NCBI RefSeq assembly: GCF_014207535.1
Contig: NZ_JACHGK010000011.1
Coordinates: forward strand, 98,842-162,841
Direction: 5' to 3'
DNA from: Bacillus benzoevorans
GTDB taxonomy: Bacteria; Bacillota; Bacilli; Bacillales; Cytobacillaceae
Length of the DNA: 64,000 nucleotides
Part shown: piece after piece, positions 48,284 through 57,200 of the stretch
Layout of the letters: each line of letters begins with the position of its first letter
Position numbering within the stretch: the first letter of the stretch is position 1
The notes under the pieces: generated by a model
Databases searched by the model: none
Told to the model about the DNA's origin: nothing
What the model saw: the letters and a program-made list of their open reading frames with translations, nothing else
Program-made: the position numbers and the translations under genes

Positions 48284-48883
48284 TCAATCATATTTTTTTG
48301 TCAGCCTTTTTAGCTCACGGATGGCAGCTTTCATAACCTGTAAATATTCTTCATCACCAAACCATTTAAATAAGAAAAAATAGTCATTATAGATATCTAA
48401 TAAGCGATTAATTTGTTTTTCATGCCGCAAAGGATCTTGGTTAGAAGCAGGGTCTTTTTTTCCCAGTCCCACACTCTCCTCGGCCTGCTTTTTCATCTGC
48501 TGCTGTTTATTAATGGAATAAAGGAGTCCAAGCTTTTGCATAAAGGCCTCTGCATTATCTGAATCAGCAAGTAAAATAAGGTCTTCCTCACCTGCCTCCA
48601 GCCATTCCTCATCGTCAATCCGCGATAGTTCATATAATACGTCTTCCCAGGCATCATCCTTATAGCGCCAAATTTCTGTGCGAAATCCAACAATTTTATA
48701 TAAGTCCGCCCCTTTTCCTTTAACCTGTACTAGATCGCCGATAAAAAATTTATACTCAATATCAATATGTTCCTGCTCGACAATTTCGCCATCATATTCA
48801 GATAATAAGCGTAAAGTGGATTCTTTATATAATCCATCACCTTTATTTACTTCATAAACATATATCCCGTCCAGCCATTTCAC
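48284..48883 (-). CDS. yodN: YodN-like protein
   Basis: A 199-residue acidic protein matching the place and general character of B. subtilis yodN (WLDGIYVYEVNKGDGLYKES; KWFGDEEYLQVMKAAIRELK). The first half has beta segments that could form an SH3-like fold, the second half is helical. Function unknown. Confidence 0.55.
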   Translation of the reverse strand: MKWLDGIYVYEVNKGDGLYKESTLRLLSEYDGEIVEQEHIDIEYKFFIGDLVQVKGKGADLYKIVGFRTEIWRYKDDAWEDVLYELSRIDDEEWLEAGEEDLILLADSDNAEAFMQKLGLLYSINKQQQMKKQAEESVGLGKKDPASNQDPLRHEKQINRLLDIYNDYFFLFKWFGDEEYLQVMKAAIRELKRLTKKYD

Positions 48884-48949
48884 GTCTGTAATCCTTCTAA
48901 ATTTACTGGATATTTAAAACCCTTGCAACTAAAGTGTTTCAACCCTCAT

Positions 48950-48998
48950 TATAAATAAAAAAACTCATATACCATGATGGCATACGAGCTTATTTTTA
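48950..48998 (-). terminator. Terminator downstream of a small gene
   Basis: CTCGTATGCCAT and ATGGTATATGAG pair on the minus strand and are followed by TTTTTTTATTT. Confidence 0.7.
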
Positions 48999-49008
48999 TT
49001 GATTTGGC

Positions 49009-49137
49009 TTATTCAGATTTATCATTTTTATTTTTATTTTGTTCATTTTTTCTCTTAATTTTATTTGTCAATTCAATTAGTCCTCTCGCTGCTTTCTCCG
49101 CATCAAAAGTTCCTCTTTCTGCATAATTTACTTTCAT
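49009..49137 (-). CDS. Small charged protein, 42 residues
   Basis: A short lysine/asparagine-rich protein (MKVNYAERGTFDAEKAARGL, then a KNKNDKSE tail) with GAGGTGATCTCAAC upstream and its own terminator. Unknown function; probably the last host gene before the accessory block. Confidence 0.5.
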   Translation of the reverse strand: MKVNYAERGTFDAEKAARGLIELTNKIKRKNEQNKNKNDKSE

Positions 49138-49394
49138 GTTGAGATCACCTCATAGTAAAATATGCATAATGTATTTCTTTGGAATCTTGTCTCCAAAGAA
49201 ATGAATATTAAAAAATATTTCTATCAAATTTGCAGATTCAGAATTTCCAACAAACAGCAAATAATTCACCTCATTTAGATTGGATTAACTCAGGGTGAAA
49301 ATTCTATTCCTTTTTAGACTGATTTTAAGCAGTGCAACTGTTGCAAACTTCATACCTTGGCTCCTTCTGTATCAGCATCATGAACAGCAGAGAG
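49138..49394. other. Non-coding junction segment
   Basis: No gene seen. It contains an inverted repeat TTTCTTTGGA / TCCAAAGAAA (about 49173-49201). It separates conserved host genes from the satellite-like module, so a left attachment site may lie here, but I cannot identify a matching direct repeat. Confidence 0.35.
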
Positions 49395-49958
49395 TTAATC
49401 CCCTTTTAACACGTTTCTCACTCGATAATACAAATGATGGTAAATCCAGATAGGAACAATCTGCCGATCTATGAAAATTGTATTGAAATCGTAGCGGCTT
49501 TCAAATGTCTTTAATGTGCCAATAACAGACTGTGGCTTCATTTCTGATTTATAATTGTTTGCCAATATATCACTGTAGCCGCTGCCTTGTTCAATAATTA
49601 ATACAAAATCCATTCCTTTCGAACGGATCAGTTCATTCTGAAATGCCGTTCGTTTATCCGCTTTAAAATTGCCAATAAGTTCATCGATATGTGCTTTTCT
49701 CTCAATTACTACCGGAATATGGAGATCCCTAAGTATACCCATTCCTTCATTTTTCGGAATCATAACGGCATAATCCCCCACATCCAGTTTCTTATTCATA
49801 TAAGGAATCTTTCTTGAATTAAAGAACTCTATAATATGAGAGTAGTTTTGCTCCCGGGTGTCGATTAGAATAGTAAGAGTGTTGAGCAATCCCTTTAATT
49901 CCTTCTCCGTAAATTGGTAAAGAGCTAAAGCATCCACTCGATATTCACTGCCTCTCAC
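49395..49958 (-). CDS. ERCC4/Mus81-type nuclease
   Basis: A 187-residue nuclease domain protein. The ERCC4 signature is visible: LIDTREQ, then KLDVGDYAVM and PVVIERKAHIDEL (the GDx...ERKxxxD active site). Members cut branched or flap DNA. The GTG start overlaps the TerS stop by 4 bases (GTGA), so the two are made together. In a packaging module it might process concatemers or branched intermediates for TerS-directed packaging; this is inferred. Confidence 0.8.
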   Translation of the reverse strand: MRGSEYRVDALALYQFTEKELKGLLNTLTILIDTREQNYSHIIEFFNSRKIPYMNKKLDVGDYAVMIPKNEGMGILRDLHIPVVIERKAHIDELIGNFKADKRTAFQNELIRSKGMDFVLIIEQGSGYSDILANNYKSEMKPQSVIGTLKTFESRYDFNTIFIDRQIVPIWIYHHLYYRVRNVLKGD

Positions 49959-50341
49959 GGTTCTACAAATACTATTTTAATTGCTTCGCTATTTGTTCCA
50001 CTTAATTCCCGCCTATCAACCGGTTTAAATCCCGCTCTGTCCAGAAAGTCCTTTGCAACTGTTATGCGGTCTTTATTGCTTGCATTCGCATCGTTAAGTA
50101 TCTCAAACATCACCCTCCTAGCTGTTAGGGCATCTGCAATGAATTGTTGCTGTAAGCCTTTAATCATCTCATATTTAAACTTAATCAGAGATTCTTGAAC
50201 CCTAACATTTCCTAACAGCCTAGAGCCTTGAACATCGGCACCATTTTTACTATAACCTGCACGAATTGCCGCTTGTGTAGCATTAAAGTCTTTTAGATAT
50301 TCAATTACAAAGGCAACCTGTTTTTCCGTTAACTCCTCCAT
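49955..50341 (-). CDS. terS: Satellite small terminase subunit
   Basis: A 128-residue Terminase_2 protein (LTEKQVAFVIEYLKDFNATQ; AIRAGYSKNGADVQGSRLL). It lacks the N-terminal helix-turn-helix domain of the prophage TerS at 11324-12220 but shares the core pattern. No large subunit is encoded nearby. In PICIs such a TerS redirects a helper phage TerL to package island DNA. AAGGGGCGGTGAGGC precedes the ATG. Confidence 0.82.
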   Translation of the reverse strand: MEELTEKQVAFVIEYLKDFNATQAAIRAGYSKNGADVQGSRLLGNVRVQESLIKFKYEMIKGLQQQFIADALTARRVMFEILNDANASNKDRITVAKDFLDRAGFKPVDRRELSGTNSEAIKIVFVEP

Positions 50342-50564
50342 GCCTCACCGCCCCTTTTCCTTCAGTTTGTTTAATTTTTTCAACCCCTTCACTTTATAAT
50401 TTCTAATCCTCATTCAAAACGGCTCTCAATTCTTTGCGAAATGCTTCTAATTCTCCGATACCTTAATCAAGACTGTTTTATTTTCTTCACAGAAAGCTGC
50501 AATGGCTTCTTTTCGACCATTAGTTCATAACCATCATTTTTTATATTTATCTCATTCAAATTCA

Positions 50565-50865
50565 ACAAAAAGTTACAAGTTTACAAAGGAAATTACACAA
50601 AATGTAAATCGCTGTAACCTGTAGAACATTGTTATATCAATGTTTGTACATGCTTGTGGAGTAGAATTACAAAAATAACATTTTTTATGAGAAAGTATAT
50701 ACATATATAAAATGCGATCTTTATTAGAAAACTTAATTGTTTATACACATAGATACTCTTGTATTCTTGTAATTTCTGTAACTAATACTCTCTACACCTT
50801 GATACATGAGGATTTGTCGTGATTACATTTTTTACCTTTTTTTGTAATTTGGTGTAATCCGTGTG
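50565..50865. other. Putative replication origin with TTACA/TGTAA iterons
   Basis: Eleven copies of TTACA or its complement TGTAA occur in 290 bases: a left cluster (50573, 50581, 50593, 50603, 50613), one at 50667, and a right cluster (50768, 50777, 50823, 50843, 50853), with an AT-rich stretch between them (about 50680-50760). Iterons on both sides of an AT-rich region next to a primase/helicase gene is the layout known for SaPI-type satellite origins. No gene lies in this gap (50342-50880). Confidence 0.55.
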
Positions 50866-50880
50866 ATAGTCATGCAGATT

Positions 50881-53538
50881 TTAAGGAAATATGTCCTCTT
50901 TGAAATCAAGTCCCATATTCTTAATGAATTCTTTATTTACTACTACTACACGGAAACTGCTTCCTACATGGTTTATTACCTTGTAATCAACTATATTGCC
51001 GTCATTTTCACATTTTTGGGTATACCCTCTCCGTAACCATTCCCCACGGATCACCTTTTCATCGATGCTGAGATACTCTTTCAAAAAGGCTGGAGTTAAA
51101 CATAAAGTATCGTATTTATAAATCGCTTTCATTTCATTGGGTGGATATCTATAGTAAACATCTCTTCTAGAACTATCCAAATGAATGAGTATTTCTTCAA
51201 GCAACTGCTTAGGCTTGTCAATAGTTTTATTTACTTCTGATATTTCACTGAATATTCCGTATATTATCTTCAGATCAACCTCTAAGCCTAAGATTTGATT
51301 GACGGCTATACCTGCGAAATGAATGGCAGCATGGTATAAACTTAAACGGAGCAATACTTCATCCCCCATGGCATTTTCTGCATACATTTCTTTTGTCCCA
51401 TTAAATTCTTGAAGCAACTCTTCTTTGTGCCGGCTCCAACCGTTCAGAAATTCAAGGCCAACTGATCCGTAATTCTGATCAAGGGCATTGTACAGATCTG
51501 AAAAAAAGGCTGGTGTTGTTCTTCTGAAAGGCTGATCCTCGATTGAAATGATTCGTGCAGCTGCTCCATGCTTTGCCGCATATTCAGAAAGTGATGCTTC
51601 ACCCGTACTGAATAGAATATTTTGCCAAGTCGTTTCTGTTTGAGAACCCCTTAGACTACCTCGGCCTTTAGCACGACCACCGCTAAATTGATACACGACC
51701 GCCTTCAACACTCGTTCATCTGCCTTCCTGGTATCGTCCATAAACAAGGGGAAGCTGTTCAAAAATCCCGCTTTTCGTTCAATGGACACTTTTGTAGCAT
51801 TCCATTCATTAACCATAAACTTATTTCCCCACACACTTCTAGCTACCTGTAAAGCCGTTGTTTTCCCCTGTGACGTGCTTCCAGACAAATCAATCAAAAA
51901 CGGGCTTACCTTCAAATCATGCAGAATAACAGATGCAAATGAAGCAAGAAGTAAAAACAATACTTTGGGGTGTTCCTTTATCCTATCAAAAACTTCTAAT
52001 TTCCAAGAATCCAAATCTCCTTTAGCCTCAAATGCTTCTAGCAACTGCCGTTCACCAATATCATTCGGGACAACTTTGATCCCTTTTAGATCAAGAGGAT
52101 GAATGAACTTTCCTTTGATATGTCCTAGCCGTTCAACCATTTTTGCTTGTTCCAACTGATTGTTCGTTAAGTAGCTATCAAAGTATTGAATGAGGTCTTT
52201 ATAATTCAGATCATTAACATGGAACCCTTTGTCGGCTAGCAACAGTATTTCTCTTTTGGTTGCTACTGTACCAGCCGTTACGACTTCCCTCCTTTCCCTT
52301 CCCCGATCCATCCAGGACAATTCGTAGTAGATACTGTTTTTTTCAACATTCGACAACTCTTTTGTAATTGTTGGAACCATCCGGGATACAAGGATTACTT
52401 CCTCTACTTCGTTTCCTCGTTTCGTTTTTAATATTTTTTTAAACAAAGCATTCCTCTTTACTAAGAAAGGATGCATTATCATTGATTTCCGCATGCCTAA
52501 TGCAATTGGGCTGTTGATCTTTCCATAATAAAAACAATTGCTACACCCTCCAAACTCCGAATCGATTGATTCGCAAGTTCTCGGTTTTAAATTTGCCCTG
52601 ATTTCATGGAGCTTTATTTCTGTTTCACTTACCGAATAATTGGGATGGCCCATACTCCAGGAATGGCACAAATTTTCATGATCCTCACAATATGCTCCTA
52701 TGGATAATGCCGCCAACCATTCAGAATAAGTTGCATTTTCCTTATTATTTAAGTAATGCTGGATAAATTGGCATCCACTGATGATCGGATAAACCTTTGC
52801 ATCCGGCAAATTAACTGGGATAGCATCGAATCGATCTTGTTCAGAAAGATTATCTAATCCTCCTTGTGCAGTGTGAAATTTTTCGATTGCCACTCTTATT
52901 TCCTCTATTGAATATCTTTTAGTATTCGTCTTAATAATTTCAACCATCTTTGGTTCAGACTTTCTATTAAAGGTTCCTGGAACCCGTAACACCCTTGCTA
53001 AATCACTTGTTTTATCAATATGAAGTCCTTGCGAACTAGCTAATTTGATAAATCCATCTTGGAAATTCTGTAATAATTCGGATACCTTACTCATATCTTC
53101 TTTTGAAGTGATATTAATAGCTGCATCAAATTGCCAATAACAGTGCCATCCTCCACCGCTATGAATGACGGCACTTGGTTTCAAGGGGAATGTGTTCAGG
53201 ATTTTTTCCGCCTCTTTTACTGTCGGCAAATTTTTAGCAGCATGTTCCCCGCCTTTTATGTCGATCTCTACCCAAATAAAAGGAATTGAAGCAATATCAA
53301 CACTTCTTCCCCTTTGCTTACCAGGCAGTTGTTCTTTTCTTGTCCCGAGGCCAAAATAGACATCCCGGCTTTCGCTAAGATACATAGCCGTGTCCACGGC
53401 AGATTTAAGATCGGACACATCAAACCAGAATGTTTCTTTTTTCTCAGGTGTCCATAAGGTGAGCCAACCTTTAGGAATGTTATCGTACATACTACTGAGA
53501 AAACTATAGGCTAAACCTTGCCTTTTGCTAATGTCCAT
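50881..53538 (-). CDS. Primase/helicase (DUF927-type) of the satellite
   Basis: An 885-residue replication protein. The N-terminal third resembles RepB/archaeo-eukaryotic-like primases (IPFIWVEIDIKGGEH; AVIHSGGGWHCYWQFDAAI). A cysteine-containing middle region follows (CSNCFYYG), then a DUF927 ATPase/helicase domain with Walker A LSGSTSQGKTTALQVARSVW and the region FPLFMDDTRKADERV. Such fused enzymes prime and unwind DNA at element-specific origins. AAAGGAGCTGCC precedes the ATG. Confidence 0.8.
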   Translation of the reverse strand: MDISKRQGLAYSFLSSMYDNIPKGWLTLWTPEKKETFWFDVSDLKSAVDTAMYLSESRDVYFGLGTRKEQLPGKQRGRSVDIASIPFIWVEIDIKGGEHAAKNLPTVKEAEKILNTFPLKPSAVIHSGGGWHCYWQFDAAINITSKEDMSKVSELLQNFQDGFIKLASSQGLHIDKTSDLARVLRVPGTFNRKSEPKMVEIIKTNTKRYSIEEIRVAIEKFHTAQGGLDNLSEQDRFDAIPVNLPDAKVYPIISGCQFIQHYLNNKENATYSEWLAALSIGAYCEDHENLCHSWSMGHPNYSVSETEIKLHEIRANLKPRTCESIDSEFGGCSNCFYYGKINSPIALGMRKSMIMHPFLVKRNALFKKILKTKRGNEVEEVILVSRMVPTITKELSNVEKNSIYYELSWMDRGRERREVVTAGTVATKREILLLADKGFHVNDLNYKDLIQYFDSYLTNNQLEQAKMVERLGHIKGKFIHPLDLKGIKVVPNDIGERQLLEAFEAKGDLDSWKLEVFDRIKEHPKVLFLLLASFASVILHDLKVSPFLIDLSGSTSQGKTTALQVARSVWGNKFMVNEWNATKVSIERKAGFLNSFPLFMDDTRKADERVLKAVVYQFSGGRAKGRGSLRGSQTETTWQNILFSTGEASLSEYAAKHGAAARIISIEDQPFRRTTPAFFSDLYNALDQNYGSVGLEFLNGWSRHKEELLQEFNGTKEMYAENAMGDEVLLRLSLYHAAIHFAGIAVNQILGLEVDLKIIYGIFSEISEVNKTIDKPKQLLEEILIHLDSSRRDVYYRYPPNEMKAIYKYDTLCLTPAFLKEYLSIDEKVIRGEWLRRGYTQKCENDGNIVDYKVINHVGSSFRVVVVNKEFIKNMGLDFKEDIFP

Positions 53539-53584
53539 ACTTTAGGCAGCTCCTTTTGCTTTAAAGTAAATCAAGTTGTATTTT

Positions 53585-53842
53585 TCAAAATCCATCATTC
53601 TGAATCACTTTTTCTTCGATGATCTTCTTCATTTTCAAACCTCTCCATGCCTCATAATTAATTCGAAACTTTTCAGGTTCATAACCCAGTTTCTGAATTG
53701 CAGCTAACAGGTTATTTGATATCGTTTTCGCACTGCCATTTTCAAGCCTCTGTACTGTAATAACGGACACATTACCAACTAAGGCCAATTCTGCAATCGT
53801 CAAGCCTCGTTCTTCACGTAGTTTAATTAATGGATTTTTCAT
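53585..53842 (-). CDS. XRE-type regulator of the satellite
   Basis: An 85-residue helix-turn-helix protein (KLREERGLTIAELALVGNVS, then VITVQRLENGSAKT). ATG 53842 has AAAGGGG upstream; the frame extends to 53896 without a ribosome site. It heads the minus-strand module and probably represses it. Three AAATTTATA repeats lie just upstream. Confidence 0.72.
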   Translation of the reverse strand: MKNPLIKLREERGLTIAELALVGNVSVITVQRLENGSAKTISNNLLAAIQKLGYEPEKFRINYEAWRGLKMKKIIEEKVIQNDGF

Positions 53843-53904
53843 CTTTTTGTCCCCTTTCATCAAAATACACAGCAGCAACAAAATGTTACATATCAACTTA
53901 TATG

Positions 53905-53980
53905 AATTTCCGAAAATTTATATACTTAAATTTATATAAAAGTGTAATATTTCTAAAAAACAAGTAAATTTATACACCCA
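53905..53980. promoter_or_regulatory. AAATTTATA direct repeats upstream of the satellite regulator
   Basis: Copies at 53914-53922, 53928-53936 and 53966-53974 in a very AT-rich stretch upstream of the XRE gene. They are candidate operators for that regulator. Confidence 0.45.
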
Positions 53981-53984
53981 CATT

Positions 53985-54640
53985 ATCCGGTAAGGGACGG
54001 AAAGATAGGATATATGGAAAAATGGAGCGGATTATCTAAAACTAGAATTTGAGCTGATGAGGGACAATTAGTAGTTGCATTCGAAAAAGCAGGATAGGAC
54101 GGAGAAAGAACTGGCTACAAGAATGGACTGTTCGCCCGCTTATTCGGTAATTGATATGGCGAGACAAAGCACATGAAATGCTTTTAATTGAAGATGATAC
54201 ATAAAATTGAATTTCATTTGACCAGAGGGTAATTCTCCGATACCAGGAACCGGTCTTTTTGCATTTTGTCAGGCACCAGGACAGCTAATCGTTTTCTTGC
54301 TCCTGAGAACTGCCCGCTATCTGCATTTTAAACACCTTACCTCCTTCAAGCTACCCTAACCCTACACCAACCCCTCGGAAAGAGAAAAAGGCTTCTGAAT
54401 CTGCTATTATGCGGGGCTTCTAGCCGATAAAAAAGAACCGTTGCCAACTATAACATTTTTGGTGCCTGGTTTTTCTTGGCCGGAATAAGCGGTGTATCTA
54501 ACTATAACAAGATTGGTTCCACCTGGATTCGCACTGGCTTCCTAGGGGTGTGAACCGGTTCGGATGGGTGCGATCCTTTGACACTTATTAAAATACCTTC
54601 GTCTTTTACTGCTGTTCGGTTAAAATTAAGAGTAAAAAGG
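53985..54640. other. Gene-poor segment with decayed coding sequence and GGTGCC repeats
   Basis: Translating the plus strand of about 54005-54200 gives peptide-like stretches broken by stops (for example DGERTGYKNGLFARLFG), as expected of a decayed gene. From about 54235 to 54475 there are CAGGCACC and GGTGCCTGG motifs like those near 36620-36720. No intact gene before 54652. Confidence 0.4.
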
Positions 54641-54651
54641 AGACAGCCTGT

Positions 54652-54906
54652 ATGACAAAAAAACAGTCGTTTTATCTATTTATGTTACTCGTGTTGCTGC
54701 TAGGTGGTTGTTCCGATCCTGGTGATTATTCGGATCCCGGTTATTATGATGACACCGAGGCAACCATCGAGGAAATGCAGACCGTTATTGATGAATTAGA
54801 TACAAGAATATCTGATTTAGAAACTCAAAATGAAGAGTTGCAAAGTGAATTAGACGATACTAATTCTAGATTACTTGATATCGAGTGGGAGTTAGATATG
54901 CCTTAA
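54652..54906 (+). CDS. Small coiled-coil lipoprotein
   Basis: An 84-residue protein with a lipoprotein signal (LLLGGC, Cys about residue 20), an Asp/Tyr-rich linker and a coiled coil over residues about 38-80 (TVIDELDTRISDLETQNEEL). AAAAGGAGACAGCCTGT precedes the ATG. Function unknown. Confidence 0.65.
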   Translation: MTKKQSFYLFMLLVLLLGGCSDPGDYSDPGYYDDTEATIEEMQTVIDELDTRISDLETQNEELQSELDDTNSRLLDIEWELDMP

Positions 54907-54951
54907 AAGCAAATTAGAAAATAAGAATGATAATCTCGGAGATGGTTTAGG

Positions 54952-55182
54952 ATGTATTATGGTTTCGGTGGATTCCTAATGGTAGCTAGTTTGATTATCG
55001 CTTTAAAAGGTTTTTGGATATTGTTTAAGTTTAAAAAGTATGGGCTCATTCTTGCTCACTTAGCTTTCATTATTGGATTTCCAGTTTTGTTTTTTGTGTA
55101 TACTACGGAATTTTTATGGACAATGGATGAAGAGTTGCGAATCTGGTTTTTTATACCGATTGGTTTAGTCATACCTGTTTGA
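54952..55182 (+). pseudogene. Small multi-helix membrane protein, cut by an in-frame TGA
   Basis: A 76-residue frame with three hydrophobic helices. It stops at TGA (55180-55182) in the middle of the third helix; the same frame then continues for 18 further codons (LMWGFIVNGSAEKNRRKY) to a TAA at 55237-55239, completing a normal helix and basic tail. A single TGG-to-TGA change would explain this. Either the gene is truncated or the TGA is read through. Confidence 0.55.
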
Positions 55183-55235
55183 TTAATGTGGGGATTCATC
55201 GTAAATGGAAGTGCTGAAAAAAATAGAAGAAAATA

Positions 55236-55275
55236 TTAAGCTGTGACCTTTTATCGGACCACAGCTTTTTTGTTG
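55236..55275 (+). terminator. Terminator of the lipoprotein/membrane gene pair
   Basis: AAGCTGTG and CCACAGCT form a stem followed by TTTTTTG. Confidence 0.75.
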
Positions 55276-55300
55276 GTTTATAAACGAAAATAAGAAATCA

Positions 55301-56005
55301 CTAATGACCTATCGATTTCATTGTTTGATCAATATAGATTCGATCTGCTTCTTCCGGGGAAATGCCAAATCTAGAAGCTGCTAGTCTGGCAACTTGAGGA
55401 TCATGAATTTCTGGTACATAATTTTCACCGTAATTAGTGATTTCCTCGAATTTACCTTCCATAAAATAGTAGACGGCTTCTTCATTTACTGTCGAATTGA
55501 TATTGGATTGACTAGAGTTAATTTCGTTGGTTGTAGTGGTGACAGACTCTTCTTCAAGTGGATATATTTCTTCTCCATTGTGATTCAATGCTAAATCATA
55601 TTCCATGTTAAGGGATTCAAAGGAATAAATATCTTCATCATTAGTAAATTCGATATTATCGAAGGCACAGATCTTCTTTTCGCCACATTCAAATTCATAG
55701 TCTGTTTCTGTATTTTCTTCAATAACATTCGCTATTTTGGATAGAACATCATATTTGTCTTTATCAGATAGATTTACAAAATCAGAATTTGCTTCAGCAT
55801 TAACATCAAATCTAATAAATGAATAACCTTCACTTGCTGTAGAAGTGTAGTTATTTATGTTAATTAGATCTGTTATGTATTTTGTAATTTCTTCATCTTT
55901 GTTTAGCTGATCTCCTATTGAATCAGCTATTTCTGTTTTAACGGGACCACTACATCCAACTAATAAAATCAAAGTGATCATTAAATAAAAAATAATTTTC
56001 TGCAA
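55301..56005 (-). CDS. Hypothetical lipoprotein, 234 residues
   Basis: A secreted lipoprotein (LLVGC lipobox, Cys about residue 18). The middle is beta-rich and acidic; the C-terminal 40 residues form a small helical motif (VARLAASRFGISPEEADRIY) seen in other Bacillus surface proteins. TTG start with AAAGGAGG 8 bases upstream. Function unknown. Confidence 0.65.
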   Translation of the reverse strand: MQKIIFYLMITLILLVGCSGPVKTEIADSIGDQLNKDEEITKYITDLININNYTSTASEGYSFIRFDVNAEANSDFVNLSDKDKYDVLSKIANVIEENTETDYEFECGEKKICAFDNIEFTNDEDIYSFESLNMEYDLALNHNGEEIYPLEEESVTTTTNEINSSQSNINSTVNEEAVYYFMEGKFEEITNYGENYVPEIHDPQVARLAASRFGISPEEADRIYIDQTMKSIGH

Positions 56006-56146
56006 TTTATTTTCCTCCTTTAAATAGGGTTCTATTTACTCATATGAGAAAATTTTATCAATATATAGAAAGATTGCAATCTCTTCTTTTATCAGTGAAT
56101 TTACATCATCGGTTAGTTCTTTGGCTAGAACGATTACTTATAATGT

Positions 56147-56275
56147 AATAAATTACGAGGTTTAGAAGAGCGAGTAATAAAAGAGATTGTATGTAAAATC
56201 AAAGATAATTTGCTTGTAGGGCGATTCTCAAACATCGAGGATCTGCTAATAAGAAATTATTTCGCCAGAAAATGA
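56147..56275 (+). pseudogene. Gene remnant without start codon
   Basis: An open stretch of about 42 codons (EERVIKEIVCKIKDNLLVGR continuing to NYFARK) with ordinary coding character but no start codon and a stop just upstream. It looks like the C-terminal end of a lost gene. Confidence 0.35.
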
Positions 56276-56376
56276 GTTTTACCGGCACCATAAAACCGGT
56301 CATAATGATGATGTGGCGAATAGGATAGGATTAAGGAGGGCCTAACGTGTCCACCAACACATCAAGCCCAGGATGA

Positions 56377-56451
56377 TTACAACACTAGTCCAATGATAGA
56401 AATAACAACTGATAATAAGGCACATACCGCCACTACTGTGTCTTTATCCAT
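56377..56451 (-). CDS. 24-residue hydrophobic peptide
   Basis: A tiny gene with a strong GGGAGGTGATTTGA site. Product MDKDTVVAVCALLSVVISII plus four residues: a short charged start followed by a single membrane helix. It has the look of a type I toxin or small membrane regulator, but no antisense RNA partner is proven. Confidence 0.5.
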   Translation of the reverse strand: MDKDTVVAVCALLSVVISIIGLVL

Positions 56452-57200
56452 TCAAATCACCTCCCATAATCGATATACTCTTTCAAAATGCCTGTGACTG
56501 TAACATTAGAGGACAATCTTTTTCCTTTCGTCCACAGATTATGCTGTTAACCTCAGATCCCTTGCATGATGTATAAAGATAAAGCGGGAAGAAGGCTGCT
56601 AGCAAATCAAAATCGCATGGAATACAGCGATACAACAAAAAAGGGAACAGAAAATGTCTGCTCCCATTCAAAAAGCCCATGCACTAATCATCGGTGCACA
56701 GGCTTTTTTATGTTTATAAAAATATTATAAAGGGATTTGTCCGAATAAAAAATGCTTCATAATGTTTCACAGTGTTTCACAGAAAAAAATTTTTCGATAT
56801 TTACTTAGTGTTGGGATTTCCATTGGTGGTCGGTCACTGGAAATGACAGTTTGTTTGCTTTCTTCATGAAGAGTATTAAATGTATGGAAAAATTCCTCTT
56901 GAGTTGATTCACTTACTATCTTCTTTGCTATACCAAAAAGAATGAAAAAAATCTTTGTATATTTGATTCTTTACTATAAAAGTCCGTGAAATCATCCACC
57001 TTCTTATATATCCTTATCATTTTCAGAAGAATAAGAAACCCATAAAAATTGTATCCCACTATAAATACATAGCCATTTCTAATTAAAAAGCTACCGTCAC
57101 TACATATTTATTGCGAAAATCTTCTCCCTTATTGTCACGAATTAAATAGATAAATTCATTTGTGATTTTTTGCGACTTTAACGAATGTAAGAAAAGATAG
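56452..57200. other. Gene-poor AT-rich segment
   Basis: I see no credible gene. It contains a bidirectional terminator (AAAAAGCC...TGCAC / GTGCA...GGCTTTTTT, 56664-56708) and AT-rich sequence leading to the recombinase promoter. Confidence 0.4.

Larger units (their letters stand above)
49395..53842 (-). mobile_element. PICI-like phage satellite module
   Basis: Five linked features in one direction: XRE regulator, primase/helicase, iteron-rich putative origin, small terminase subunit and ERCC4-type nuclease, with no capsid, portal, large terminase or tail genes. That is the core of phage-inducible chromosomal islands, which rely on a helper phage for the large terminase and particles. An integrase is not directly next to the regulator; the nearest recombinase is at 57314-57886, and ends are not defined. 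It could also be a decayed prophage remnant. Confidence 0.6.

Noticed and set aside
56483..56680. 65-residue minus-strand frame
   Set aside because: No ribosome site, unusual Cys/Phe-rich composition and it runs over a terminator hairpin; probably chance.
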